64,000 bases of DNA from Glaciecola sp049650345 (GTDB taxonomy: Bacteria; Pseudomonadota; Gammaproteobacteria; Enterobacterales; Alteromonadaceae). This document shows, one piece after another, positions 18,272 to 27,046 of this stretch; position 1 is the first letter of the stretch, and every line of letters begins with the position of its first letter. The stretch is from the NCBI GenBank assembly GCA_049650345.1, contig JBARZY010000140.1, forward strand, positions 62,001-126,000, in the 5' to 3' direction. The notes beneath the pieces are model-generated. The model searched no databases. It had not been told where the DNA came from and saw only the letters and a list, made by a program, of their open reading frames with translations. Made by a program: the position numbers and the translations under genes.

Positions 18272-18773
18272 ACTCGTTAATATTCACCTTTCTATAGCGT
18301 AAATACTATCACACAAGCTGAGTATTAAAGTGGTTGGAGGGAATATTTTACTGCTAGCATGGTAAAATTCATTCTCGCAAGTTGTCAGTATGCGGCGCCA
18401 TTTTTATGTGTGCTTTAACAATATTTTAGTCTAACTGTGTACAAAATAGTTATTAATTGGCTTATTTCTTATGTTTTGCATACTAAATTTATTCAAAATT
18501 TATCAATAAAAACAAAAGACTAAATATTTTCGGAAACGTAAGTGCTTTACTTTTATATATATTCCTAATGACCTTGAATGCTGGCGTTTTAAGACTAATT
18601 TTGAATGCTTAGTTGATGTCAATAATTTGACGCAAGCAAGGAGACTAAACATATCAAGTGATTGTGTTTTACAAGTATCAAAAAGTTATTAAAATAAGTT
18701 CTTAATATACTTTTGATTATATACTATTGCCCTAATTTACCCGTAATATTAGCAAAAAAAGAGGGAAGTTATT
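18272..18773. other. Long AT-rich intergenic region upstream of the 82-aa gene
   Basis: About 500 bp between the divergent sbcB and the small gene at 18774. It is markedly AT-rich, especially 18420-18560 and 18680-18750. I see no convincing ORF or tRNA. A short inverted repeat GTCAA-TAAT-TTGAC lies near 18617-18630, and a purine-rich GAGGGAAG lies just before the small gene. A regulatory region or small RNA is possible but not shown. Confidence 0.5.
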
Positions 18774-19022
18774 ATGCGAGAATCAATCGGTCCAAATACG
18801 TTTTCTGGTTTGAATGACGCGCCATTAGCCACAAATAGTTCGACCGCTGGTGTGGTAGCGCCATTTTTCTCAATGCGCAAGTTAAGATTAATATTCAATG
18901 AGTTAAACGGTACTGAAGAATTTGAATTTACAACCTTTGATGACTTTAAACATCAAGTGTTAAACTCAGTAGCGCCACAATTAGAGCTAAACAAGTGGCA
19001 AGCGATTGCGGCAAGGCGATAA
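18774..19022 (+). CDS. Small hypothetical protein (82 aa)
   Basis: I do not recognise this protein. It has no signal peptide or membrane segment. Residues 1-30 are low-complexity Ser/Thr/Ala/Asn (GLNDAPLATNSSTAG). Residues 33-82 look like a compact folded unit: MRKLRLIFNELNGTEEFEF resembles a beta-turn-beta, then DDFKHQVLNSVAPQLEL is amphipathic helical. The good Shine-Dalgarno (GAGGGAAG, 8 nt before ATG), codon use like its neighbours and a long free upstream region support a real gene. It ends 91 bp before the isoaspartyl peptidase, with a strong hairpin between them. The fold-sized C-terminal part could be a protein-interaction module; function is unknown. Confidence 0.65.
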   Translation: MRESIGPNTFSGLNDAPLATNSSTAGVVAPFFSMRKLRLIFNELNGTEEFEFTTFDDFKHQVLNSVAPQLELNKWQAIAARR

Positions 19023-19070
19023 GGAAGCGGTTTTTTGTTTTACCTTAATGGACTTTACATACAAATCCTC

Positions 19071-19104
19071 TTATTCTGTCGCTAGGGAATTAGCGATAGA
19101 ATAA
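19071..19104 (+). promoter_or_regulatory. Long hairpin directly before the peptidase ribosome-binding site
   Basis: Arms 19071-19084 and 19091-19104 pair over 14 bp (one G-U wobble) around a 6-nt loop GGGAAT. The following bases are GGCGG, the likely ribosome-binding site for the GTG at 19114. No T-tract follows, so it is not a clear terminator; it may set mRNA stability or translation of the downstream operon. Confidence 0.55.
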
Positions 19105-19113
19105 GGCGGCAAC

Positions 19114-20169
19114 GTGGCACACATTACTCGTATTTTACTCACTGGCATATTTGCTAGCTTGTTGTTGGTTGGCTTGCTACCGCCAGCAATGTCAAAGAAC
19201 AGCGCGCAATCACCAATAGCGATAGCTATTCATGGCGGTGCCGGCACTATCCTGAAAGAAAACCTCACACAAGAACAAGAGAAAGCCTATCAACAAGCAT
19301 TGAGCGAATCTTTAGATATTGGCTATAAAAAACTGATTGCGGGTGCAGACGGTATTGATGCAGTTACCGCCGCTATTATACATATGGAAAACTCACCGCT
19401 GTTTAACGCGGGCATTGGTGCGGTGTATACGTTTGATGGTAATCATGAATTAGACGCTTCTATTATGCACGGCGCCAAAAAACGCGCTGGAGCAGTAGCG
19501 AGTATTACTACGGTAAAAAATCCAATCTTAGCCGCTGCCCTAGTGTTGCGCCAGTCGCCCCATGTAATGCTAACAGGTAAAGGCGCCGAGCAATACAGTG
19601 CTATAAATAATTTGGCGTTGGTCAAAAACTCGTACTTTAATACTCAATTTAGATATAAGGCTTTGTTAAAAGCAAAAAATCGAATTGCCAAAGCTAATAA
19701 TTATTCACAATCTCTCTCGGTAAAAGACCTTATTGCTTTTCAAGATGAAAAATTTGGCACTGTTGGGGCGGTTGTGATAGATGCTAGCGGTAACCTTGTT
19801 GCAGGTACATCCACTGGAGGAATGACCGCAAAGCGCTATGGTAGAATAGGGGATTCGCCTATTATTGGCGCTGGTACTTATGCTGACAACAACTCGTGTG
19901 CGGTGTCTGCAACGGGGCATGGTGAATACTTTATTCGTCACACTGTTGCAGCCGACATTTGTGCACGGGTGAAATACCAACAAGTATCGCTCAACGAGGC
20001 TGCAAATGAAGTTATGTTTAAGGTGTTAAACAAAGATGCAGGCAGTGGCGGCGTTATTGCTATTGATAATAAGGGCAACATTGCCATGGTGTTTAACACG
20101 CCAGGCATGTACAGAGGCAGTATTGCCATAGATGGCACAAAAACGGTTGCTATATACAAAGACGAATAG
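19114..20169 (+). CDS. iaaA: Isoaspartyl peptidase/L-asparaginase, Ntn-hydrolase, exported
   Basis: Plant-type asparaginase of 351 aa, made as a precursor that cleaves itself before a Thr. N-terminal signal peptide about 1-27 (hydrophobic core ILLTGIFASLLLVGLLPPA), so periplasmic. Mature start IAIAIHGGAGTI is typical. The autocleavage site is FG|TVGAV with nucleophile Thr216, then STGGMTAKRYGRIGDSPIIGAGTYAD and ATGHGEYFIR, which carry the substrate-binding Arg and Asp. Start is GTG, preceded by GGCGG. It removes isoaspartyl residues from dipeptides and hydrolyses Asn. hrpA follows after 5 bp, so the two are probably co-transcribed although their jobs are unrelated. Confidence 0.92.
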   Translation: MAHITRILLTGIFASLLLVGLLPPAMSKNSAQSPIAIAIHGGAGTILKENLTQEQEKAYQQALSESLDIGYKKLIAGADGIDAVTAAIIHMENSPLFNAGIGAVYTFDGNHELDASIMHGAKKRAGAVASITTVKNPILAAALVLRQSPHVMLTGKGAEQYSAINNLALVKNSYFNTQFRYKALLKAKNRIAKANNYSQSLSVKDLIAFQDEKFGTVGAVVIDASGNLVAGTSTGGMTAKRYGRIGDSPIIGAGTYADNNSCAVSATGHGEYFIRHTVAADICARVKYQQVSLNEAANEVMFKVLNKDAGSGGVIAIDNKGNIAMVFNTPGMYRGSIAIDGTKTVAIYKDE

Positions 20170-20174
20170 GTGAC

Positions 20175-23100
20175 ATGATTCAAGCAAGTAAATTTGACGT
20201 AAGTAAATGCATGTTGAAAGACCAGTTTCGACTGCGAAAAAAATACCACAATACTCTAAAGTTAACAGACACACAAAAAAAGCAGGCGCAGTTAGATAAT
20301 CTTCAAGAGCAAGTTGAAAGCTCAACGGCTTTGCTGCGAGCACGTAGCGACATTCAGTTGAATATTGAATACCCAGACCTACCCGTATCAGATAAAAAAG
20401 ATGATATTAAAGCACTCATTGATGCGAATCAGGTAGTGATCATTGCTGGCGAAACCGGCTCGGGTAAAACCACGCAAATACCCAAAATGTGCTTGGAGCT
20501 TGGTCGCGGAAGAAGCGGCATGATAGGACATACGCAGCCGCGCAGATTGGCTGCTCGCAGTGTTGCCAATCGTATTGCAGAAGAGTTACACACTAACATC
20601 GGTGAAACAGTCGGCTTTAAGGTGAGGTTTTCAGACCAAGTGTCTGATAATAGTTTGGTCAAACTGCTCACCGACGGTATGTTATTGGCCGAAATGCAGA
20701 CCGACCGGTTTTTAAACCAATACGACACTATTATTATTGATGAAGCGCATGAGCGTAGCTTAAATATCGATTTTTTGTTGGGTTATCTCAAACGAATTTT
20801 GCCGAAACGCCCTGATTTAAAAGTGATCATTACGTCGGCGACTATTGATCCACAACGATTTTCTAAACACTTTAATGATGCACCGATTATTGAGGTAAGT
20901 GGTAGAAGTTACCCTGTAGAAGTGCGCTATCGCGATTTTATAGAAGAAGGCACTGCACAAGATCAAACAGAATCAATTGCACTGGCGGTTGATGAATTAT
21001 TTGCCCATGCTAAAGGCGATGTATTGGTCTTTTTAAGTGGTGAACGCGAAATACGCGAAACGCAACAGGCGCTGCAAAAGAAAGCGTATAAGGGCACTGA
21101 GGTAATACCGCTGTATGCTAGATTGTCGGCTGCTGATCAACAAAAAATATTTCATCCAAGAGGTGGGCGCAGAATAGTATTGGCAACCAATGTGGCCGAA
21201 ACCTCGCTAACAGTGCCAGGTATTAAATATGTGATTGATACGGGCGTGGTGCGTATGTCGCGTTATAGTCATCGCCTAAAAGTCCAGCGATTGCCCATTG
21301 AACCCATATCACAAGCTTCTGCACAACAACGCGCAGGGCGTTGCGGGAGAACATCTAGCGGCATATGTATTCGTCTTTATTCCGAACAAGATTTTTTGTC
21401 TCGCGAAGAGTTTACAGATCCTGAAATCACGCGCACGCATTTAAGCAGTGTTATTTTGCAAATGTTGTCGCTCGGTTTAGGAGAAATTAGCCAGTTCGAT
21501 TTTATTCAGCCACCGCAAGACAAGTTCATTAAAGACGGTGTTCGCTTATTGCAAGATTTACAAGCCGTTACCAGTAAACAAGGTAGATTGCTTTTAACTA
21601 GCATTGGTCGCAATATGGCAAAGTTGCCCCTTGATCCTAAGTATGCGCGTATGCTGATAGCGGCAGGAGAGCAAGATTGTGTATATGAAGTCCAAGTGAT
21701 CACCGCCGGCTTAAGTGTACAAGATCCCAGAGAGCGTCCCCATGACAAACAACAAAAAGCCGATGCAGCCCATGAACTTTTTGTAGATAAACAATCTGAT
21801 TTAATTAGCTTATTGAACCTGTTCCAGAACTTCAAGCAGCAACAACAAGCGCTAACACAAAACCAATTGCGAAAATGGTGTACTCGGCATTTTATTCATT
21901 ATCAGCGCATGCGCGAATGGCAAGACATAGTGCATCAGGTTAAACATGTTTTAGTATCGGCAGGATTACGTTTAAATAGCACTGAAGCCAGCTACGAAAA
22001 TATCCACCAAGCGATGGCAGTGGGGCTGTTATCGCAAATTGGTATGAAAGATAACAATCGCCAATATTTGGGTGCCCGAAACAGTCAGTTTAAAATATTT
22101 CCTGGCTCTAGCGTGTTTGCGCAGCAGCCAAAATGGATAATGGCAGCTGAGCTGGTAGAAACCTCTCAACTGTATGCGCGTCAAGTAGCGAGAATTGACG
22201 TGCAATGGCTAGAGCATATTGCTGGACATCTCATAAAGAAAAACTATGTCGAGCCACATTGGAGCAAAAAGCGAGGCACGGTAATGGCCTATATGAATGC
22301 TTTGCTATTTGGCCTACCAATTGTTAATAGAAGGCTAGTTAATTATTCAAAAATCAACCCAGAAACCGCGCAAGGTTTGTTTATTCGTCACGCGCTTGTA
22401 GAGCATGATACAAAACTCAACTATGCGTTCTTGCGAGCTAATCAAGCCCTAGTTAGCGACATAGAGTTGCTAGAGAAAAAGTCTAGACGTAGAGATATTC
22501 TGGTTGATGAAGAAGAGCTAGTCGCGTTTTATGAGCAGCGCTTACCTCCAGACGTTTGTTGCGAAAGTAGCTTTAAGAAATGGTGGCAGCACACCGCTAA
22601 CAAACAGCCTGACTTGCTCAACTTTGAAACAGAGCAATTGCTTAAACGTGATGCCAGTGATGTAACGAAAACAGATTTCCCAGATATGTGGCAACAAAAT
22701 CATTTGTTGTTGCCGATTACTTATGAGTTTGAACCAAACAAAAATTACGATGGCGTATGTATTAATGTGCCGTTGACACAACTTAATCAACTGCAAAATA
22801 GCGGCTTCGATTGGTTGGTGCCAGGTATGCGTCATGAACTTGTGGTGGCGTTGATTAAAACTTTGCCAAAGCGTTTAAGACGCAACTTTGTGCCGGCACC
22901 CGATTATGCAACAGCGTGTATGCAAGACTTGTCTATGTTCGACAAAAAGGGCAACACCTTGAGCATACTCGATGCGCTGGCCAGTAAGCTGTTTAGAATG
23001 TCTGGCATAAAATTGGGAGCAGAAGATTTTGAGCCAGAGGCCTTAGCTTCTCATCTGCAATGTAATTTTGCAGTAATTGACAATGATGGGAAAACGGTTT

Positions 23101-24065
23101 CAATCAGTAAATCGTTAAGTGAACTTAAGCAAGAGTTAGAACACAAAATGACGGCAACCATAGAGCAAGTTGCCACTGACGATATAGAACAAGTTGATAT
23201 ACAAACATTCACTGTTGATGAAATACCAAAAATTTATACTAAGCGGCAGAACGGTTTTGAGGTAAAAGCGTTTCCGGCATTATCGCTGAACAATAAGCAG
23301 GTTAATATCAGTCTATTTACATCGCTAGAACAGGCTGAAAGCGCTCACCGCTTGGCGATTATTCAACTGATAAAGATTAATGTGCCATCGCCGGTAAAAT
23401 TTTTACAAGAGAAATTGCCTAACAAAGCCAAGCTCAGTTTGTACTTTAATCCTTTTGGGCAAATAAAGTTATTGATTGATGACATTATTAATGCAGCAAT
23501 AGAGGCCATTTTGCTAAATCAATTTAATACCGTCGATATTCGTGAACAGGCGATATACGATCAGGCAATATTAAAAGTAAGAGAAAATCTAAATGACAAA
23601 GCGCTGCATATTGCGACCCAAGTAGAGAGTGGGTTAGCAATAGCAAATAAAGTTCAGAAACATTGCAAGGGCAGTATCGCCTTTAATATGGTGAATAATA
23701 TTAGCCATATTAAGCAACATCTTGATAGCTTAGTATATAAAGGTTTTGTCTTTTCAATTGGCGAAAATAAACTCGTAAATTGGAATCGCTATCTAAAAGG
23801 CTTGTTAAATAGATGTGAAAAATTAAAGGTCGATCCTAATCGCGATAGACTTAACCAATTAGAGGTAGATAAAGCCGTGAATGCCTATTTGGAAAGCAAG
23901 CAGATTAGTGAAAAATTACTGCAAGATACTGCTGTTTTCGATGAAGTTGAGGATATGATCGAAGAATTTAGGATTAGCTTGTTTGCTCAGCAGTTAGGGA
24001 CGCAGTACCCAATATCATACAAGCGAATTGTAAATAAATTGAACGATATATCAAACAACGGTTGA
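20175..24065 (+). CDS. hrpA: ATP-dependent RNA helicase HrpA
   Basis: DEAH-box RNA helicase of 1296 aa (E. coli 1300). Walker A GETGSGKT (92-99), DEAH 189-192 in IIIDEAHERSLNIDFLLGY, SAT motif TSATID, helicase C-domain VLATNVAETSLTVPGIKYVIDTG and the QRAGRCGR motif VI. The helicase-associated winged-helix/OB region and the long C-terminal HrpA-specific domain follow at full length. Family members rescue stalled, collided ribosomes in E. coli and process fimbrial mRNA. The start ATG is preceded by AGGTGAC. It sits 5 bp after the peptidase gene. Nothing appears truncated. Confidence 0.96.
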   Translation: MIQASKFDVSKCMLKDQFRLRKKYHNTLKLTDTQKKQAQLDNLQEQVESSTALLRARSDIQLNIEYPDLPVSDKKDDIKALIDANQVVIIAGETGSGKTTQIPKMCLELGRGRSGMIGHTQPRRLAARSVANRIAEELHTNIGETVGFKVRFSDQVSDNSLVKLLTDGMLLAEMQTDRFLNQYDTIIIDEAHERSLNIDFLLGYLKRILPKRPDLKVIITSATIDPQRFSKHFNDAPIIEVSGRSYPVEVRYRDFIEEGTAQDQTESIALAVDELFAHAKGDVLVFLSGEREIRETQQALQKKAYKGTEVIPLYARLSAADQQKIFHPRGGRRIVLATNVAETSLTVPGIKYVIDTGVVRMSRYSHRLKVQRLPIEPISQASAQQRAGRCGRTSSGICIRLYSEQDFLSREEFTDPEITRTHLSSVILQMLSLGLGEISQFDFIQPPQDKFIKDGVRLLQDLQAVTSKQGRLLLTSIGRNMAKLPLDPKYARMLIAAGEQDCVYEVQVITAGLSVQDPRERPHDKQQKADAAHELFVDKQSDLISLLNLFQNFKQQQQALTQNQLRKWCTRHFIHYQRMREWQDIVHQVKHVLVSAGLRLNSTEASYENIHQAMAVGLLSQIGMKDNNRQYLGARNSQFKIFPGSSVFAQQPKWIMAAELVETSQLYARQVARIDVQWLEHIAGHLIKKNYVEPHWSKKRGTVMAYMNALLFGLPIVNRRLVNYSKINPETAQGLFIRHALVEHDTKLNYAFLRANQALVSDIELLEKKSRRRDILVDEEELVAFYEQRLPPDVCCESSFKKWWQHTANKQPDLLNFETEQLLKRDASDVTKTDFPDMWQQNHLLLPITYEFEPNKNYDGVCINVPLTQLNQLQNSGFDWLVPGMRHELVVALIKTLPKRLRRNFVPAPDYATACMQDLSMFDKKGNTLSILDALASKLFRMSGIKLGAEDFEPEALASHLQCNFAVIDNDGKTVSISKSLSELKQELEHKMTATIEQVATDDIEQVDIQTFTVDEIPKIYTKRQNGFEVKAFPALSLNNKQVNISLFTSLEQAESAHRLAIIQLIKINVPSPVKFLQEKLPNKAKLSLYFNPFGQIKLLIDDIINAAIEAILLNQFNTVDIREQAIYDQAILKVRENLNDKALHIATQVESGLAIANKVQKHCKGSIAFNMVNNISHIKQHLDSLVYKGFVFSIGENKLVNWNRYLKGLLNRCEKLKVDPNRDRLNQLEVDKAVNAYLESKQISEKLLQDTAVFDEVEDMIEEFRISLFAQQLGTQYPISYKRIVNKLNDISNNG

Positions 24066-24145
24066 CACCGATAATCACAAACAATATAACAGTACTAGTA
24101 ATAATTAAGTATTCATAATTGTAAGAGTCTAAATAGGAGTTACTC

Positions 24146-24448
24146 ATGCTGGCATATGACGACAAGCGAAATTTTTACCGAATGATGGTCAATTCGCCTT
24201 GCCAAGTTAAAATGGTTGATAAACCTTCTTCACCCGCAATGTCGGCGGTTTGTCGCGATATCAGTGCTACTGGTATGTCGCTAGAGTTAGAATCAGCGCC
24301 ACTGGAAATGGGTATTTTGCTAGAAATCGTCATTGACTCTAACAATGACCAAATCCCGTCCTTGGTTGCTAAAGCAAAAGTTGTAAGAAGTGACGAGCAA
24401 TCACAGGACACCCGTTTGGTTGGTGTTGAAATTAGCGAAATGAACTAA
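24146..24448 (+). CDS. PilZ-domain protein, c-di-GMP binding
   Basis: Stand-alone PilZ protein of 100 aa. Both ligand motifs are intact: RxxxR as RNFYR (8-12) and DxSxxG as DISATG (38-43), so c-di-GMP binding is expected. The rest is the short beta-barrel, ending with VGVEISEMN. Start supported by TAGGAG 7-9 bases upstream. It lies 80 bp after hrpA and may have its own promoter. The output target cannot be inferred. Confidence 0.88.
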   Translation: MLAYDDKRNFYRMMVNSPCQVKMVDKPSSPAMSAVCRDISATGMSLELESAPLEMGILLEIVIDSNNDQIPSLVAKAKVVRSDEQSQDTRLVGVEISEMN

Positions 24449-24483
24449 TTAATACGTGTTCGCGTTTGGCGCATTAACAATGC

Positions 24484-24518
24484 TGGCAGGGGGGCTAATT
24501 CTGCGTGAATTCCTGCCA
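24484..24518. terminator. Hairpin between PilZ gene and rlmI
   Basis: Two-part stem: TGGCAGG / CCTGCCA outside, AATTC / GAATT inside, loop TGCGT, with a GGGGCT bulge on one side. It lies between convergent genes but lacks a T-tract. Probable transcription end, weakly supported. Confidence 0.4.
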
Positions 24519-24551
24519 ACAATTTTAGCGAAACTGTCGCTCGAGTAAGTG

Positions 24552-25754
24552 TTAAACCGAACTGGATTTAATACACACTAATCCTTTCAAATAATGACCT
24601 TCTGGAAAACTAGAGGCCGTCATATGATCTTTGTCTTGGTTAAGGCGCTCTATTATATTTAAGCTTACGTTCGCATCAAGAGCGGCGTCTGCTATTACCT
24701 TGTTAAACAAATCACTGCCCATTAAACCTGAACAACTAAACGTGATCAAAATACCGTTGTCGTTCAGGAGTTCGCATGCCAAACGATTAATGTCTTTATA
24801 TCCCCGTGCGGCTCGTACAATGTGGCGTTTGTTTTCGATAAATTTAGGCGGATCCATAATAATGACATCAAATTTCTCGCCGGTTTTTTGATAGTCACGT
24901 AATTGTTCAAACACATCTGCTTTTACATGCGACACTTTTGCTTGTTCGTTTGCATCAAAGTTAAGCGCCATATTCTGCCGGCCATTGTCTAAGGCGTTTT
25001 GTGAAACATCCAAATTAGTAACCGATTGAGCTTTGTTTAACATTGCGTATAAAGCAAACGTACCGGTATAGCTGAAACAATTGAGTACTTTTTTGTTTTC
25101 ACAATAGCGACCGGCAATGTGCCGATTAGTGCGTTGATCTAAATAAAACCCGGTTTTGTGACCATTAATTAAATCTACATTAATCTTAACGCCATTTTCT
25201 TCAATGATAACGTTTGCGGGTAGGGTACCAACGTGAGTTTCTACCAGTAACGGCAAGCCCTCTTTTTTGCGCACGTCTACATCGCTTCGCTCGTGAATAC
25301 AGTTGTTTGGGTAAATACCTTGTAGCGCCTGAATAATTTTTTGACGATGTTTTTCAGGGCCTGCGCTGAGTAACTGTATGACTACAACATTTGCATATAC
25401 ATCAATAGTAATGCCGGGTAAGCCGTCGGACTCTCCGGCAACCAAGCGATAAGCATTTGTAAGATGATTTTCGATTAACCCCTGGCGTTTTTTATATGCT
25501 TTGAGTATGCGGTTTTTAAAAAAGTTATTGTCAATAACAGTATTTTGATTAAACGTCCATACACGAGCTCGTATTTGTGACTCGGGTGAATACGCCGCCT
25601 TAGCTAACCATTTACCGTCACTGCTAATAATATCAACAGTGGCCCCCAGTTTAGGCTTGCCAACTTCTTCAGCTATTGCACCGTCAAAAATCCATGGATG
25701 CTTACGAAGCAATGATTTCTCTCTCTCAGGATGCAGAATTAATTTGAAGCTCAT
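24552..25754 (-). CDS. rlmI: 23S rRNA m5C1962 methyltransferase (RlmI-type)
   Basis: SAM-dependent rRNA cytosine-C5 methyltransferase, 400 aa (E. coli RlmI 396). N-terminal PUA domain (about 1-75: HPEREKSLLRKHPWIFDGAI). The EEHEA-like middle domain precedes a Rossmann methyltransferase with VLNCFSYTGTFALYAM (motif I), TNLDVSQNAL, and the catalytic MDPPKF followed by FSCSGLM, whose Cys fits the family nucleophile. Its start overlaps the rnhA stop (ATGA), so the pair is coupled. Close paralogues such as RlmK-type domains cannot be fully excluded. Confidence 0.92.
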   Translation of the reverse strand: MSFKLILHPEREKSLLRKHPWIFDGAIAEEVGKPKLGATVDIISSDGKWLAKAAYSPESQIRARVWTFNQNTVIDNNFFKNRILKAYKKRQGLIENHLTNAYRLVAGESDGLPGITIDVYANVVVIQLLSAGPEKHRQKIIQALQGIYPNNCIHERSDVDVRKKEGLPLLVETHVGTLPANVIIEENGVKINVDLINGHKTGFYLDQRTNRHIAGRYCENKKVLNCFSYTGTFALYAMLNKAQSVTNLDVSQNALDNGRQNMALNFDANEQAKVSHVKADVFEQLRDYQKTGEKFDVIIMDPPKFIENKRHIVRAARGYKDINRLACELLNDNGILITFSCSGLMGSDLFNKVIADAALDANVSLNIIERLNQDKDHMTASSFPEGHYLKGLVCIKSSSV

Positions 25755-26215
25755 TCGGTAAATCCTGTGTCTTGTTGTAAATCGCTACCTGATGCCGCAT
25801 TGCGGGCAAGGTCATCTACCGCTTCATTTTGAACGTTACCGTTGTGAGCTTTTACCCAATGCCAGTTAACATGATGTTTTGCACATTCAGCGTCTAACTG
25901 CTTCCATAAATCTGCATTTTTTACAGGGGCTTTGTTACTGGTACGCCAGCCATTTTTCTTCCAATTTACAATCCATTGATTGATGCCATTTTTGACGTAT
26001 TGGCTGTCGGTGTATATATCAACTTCGCATTGCTCTTTTAATAGTGACAATGCTTTAATCGGGGCTAATAATTCCATACGGTTATTGGTCGTGTGCACAT
26101 AACCTTGGCTAATTTCTTTACTTGCGTTATTAAAGCTTAATATCGCCCCGTACCCTCCGGGTCCTGGGTTTCCGAGGCATGAGCCATCGGTATAAATGGT
26201 TACTTTTTTAGTCAT
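25751..26215 (-). CDS. rnhA: Ribonuclease HI
   Basis: Degrades RNA in RNA-DNA hybrids. 154 aa, same size as the E. coli enzyme, and all four catalytic acids fall at the same numbers: Asp10 (YTDGSCLGNPGPGG), Glu48 (NRMELLAP), Asp70 (YTDSQYVKNGI), Asp134 (NEAVDDLARNA). The basic handle region NWKKNGWRTSNKAPVKN is present. It is divergent from dnaQ, a gene pair conserved across gammaproteobacteria, and translationally coupled to rlmI. Confidence 0.97.
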   Translation of the reverse strand: MTKKVTIYTDGSCLGNPGPGGYGAILSFNNASKEISQGYVHTTNNRMELLAPIKALSLLKEQCEVDIYTDSQYVKNGINQWIVNWKKNGWRTSNKAPVKNADLWKQLDAECAKHHVNWHWVKAHNGNVQNEAVDDLARNAASGSDLQQDTGFTE

Positions 26216-26315
26216 AGTGATACTGTGGTGAAAAGTTTAAAATCGGGTAGGCATAAAATCAATTCACAAGTATACTAGCGGGCCGAGTAATTGAAAGCGA
26301 AAAGAATAATAAGTA

Positions 26316-26981
26316 ATGCGTCAAATTGTACTTGATACCGAAACTACCGGCATAGATCCCAAGCAAGGCCATCGAATTATTGAGATTGGTTGTGTTGAAT
26401 TGGTCAACCGTAAACTCACCGGTAATACCTTCCATGTGTATATCAACCCGCAACGCGAAGTAGAACAAGAAGCCATAGAAGTACATGGTATTACCAATGA
26501 ATTTCTTGCTGACAAACCCCTTTTTACGCAGGTTGTTGATGATTTCATTGACTTTATTAAAGGTGCCGAATTAATTATCCACAATGCGCCCTTCGATGTT
26601 GGGTTTATGGACCACGAGTTTGCCTTGTGTCGGCGCAAGCTACCAAAAACTGAAGATATATGTACAGTTCTTGATACCTTGGTAATGGCTAGGCGAATGC
26701 GTCCAGGTCAAAAAAATAGCTTGGATGCCTTGTGTAAGTTTTATCATGTTGATAATAGCCATCGAACTTATCACGGCGCATTACTTGACTCTGAAATACT
26801 TTCTGAAGTTTATCTTTATATGACTGGCGGTCAAACTAAACTGTCGTTAGCGTCGGTGGATGAGGAGTCTAGCGATGATGGTTTCGAAACAGCTAAGAAA
26901 TTTAATCGTAGCCCGACCTTAAAGATTATACGGGCAAGTGCCGATGATATAGCCAAAGAACAGTCTATATTTGGCGGATAG
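26316..26981 (+). CDS. dnaQ: DNA polymerase III epsilon subunit (proofreading)
   Basis: 3'-5' proofreading exonuclease of the replicative polymerase, 221 aa (E. coli 243). Exo I LDTETTGID (Asp7, Glu9), Exo II HNAPFDVGFMDHEF, and Exo III YHGALLDSEILSEVYL. After residue ~180 a flexible linker and a short C-terminus that should bind the alpha subunit. The clamp-binding and C-terminal parts look shorter than in E. coli. It is divergent from rnhA with 100 bp between, which must hold both promoters, and its stop overlaps the next ORF's possible GTG. Confidence 0.96.
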   Translation: MRQIVLDTETTGIDPKQGHRIIEIGCVELVNRKLTGNTFHVYINPQREVEQEAIEVHGITNEFLADKPLFTQVVDDFIDFIKGAELIIHNAPFDVGFMDHEFALCRRKLPKTEDICTVLDTLVMARRMRPGQKNSLDALCKFYHVDNSHRTYHGALLDSEILSEVYLYMTGGQTKLSLASVDEESSDDGFETAKKFNRSPTLKIIRASADDIAKEQSIFGG

Positions 26982-27046
26982 TGAATTCGACGTATTTATT
27001 TCATGCTACGTACATTAATACTAATGCACGTAGCATTTACAAAAGT

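Noticed and set aside
26981..27046. GTG start for the TIGR03503-like gene overlapping dnaQ
   Set aside because: It would put 22 polar residues ahead of a normal signal peptide; ATG 27047 gives a proper N-terminus.
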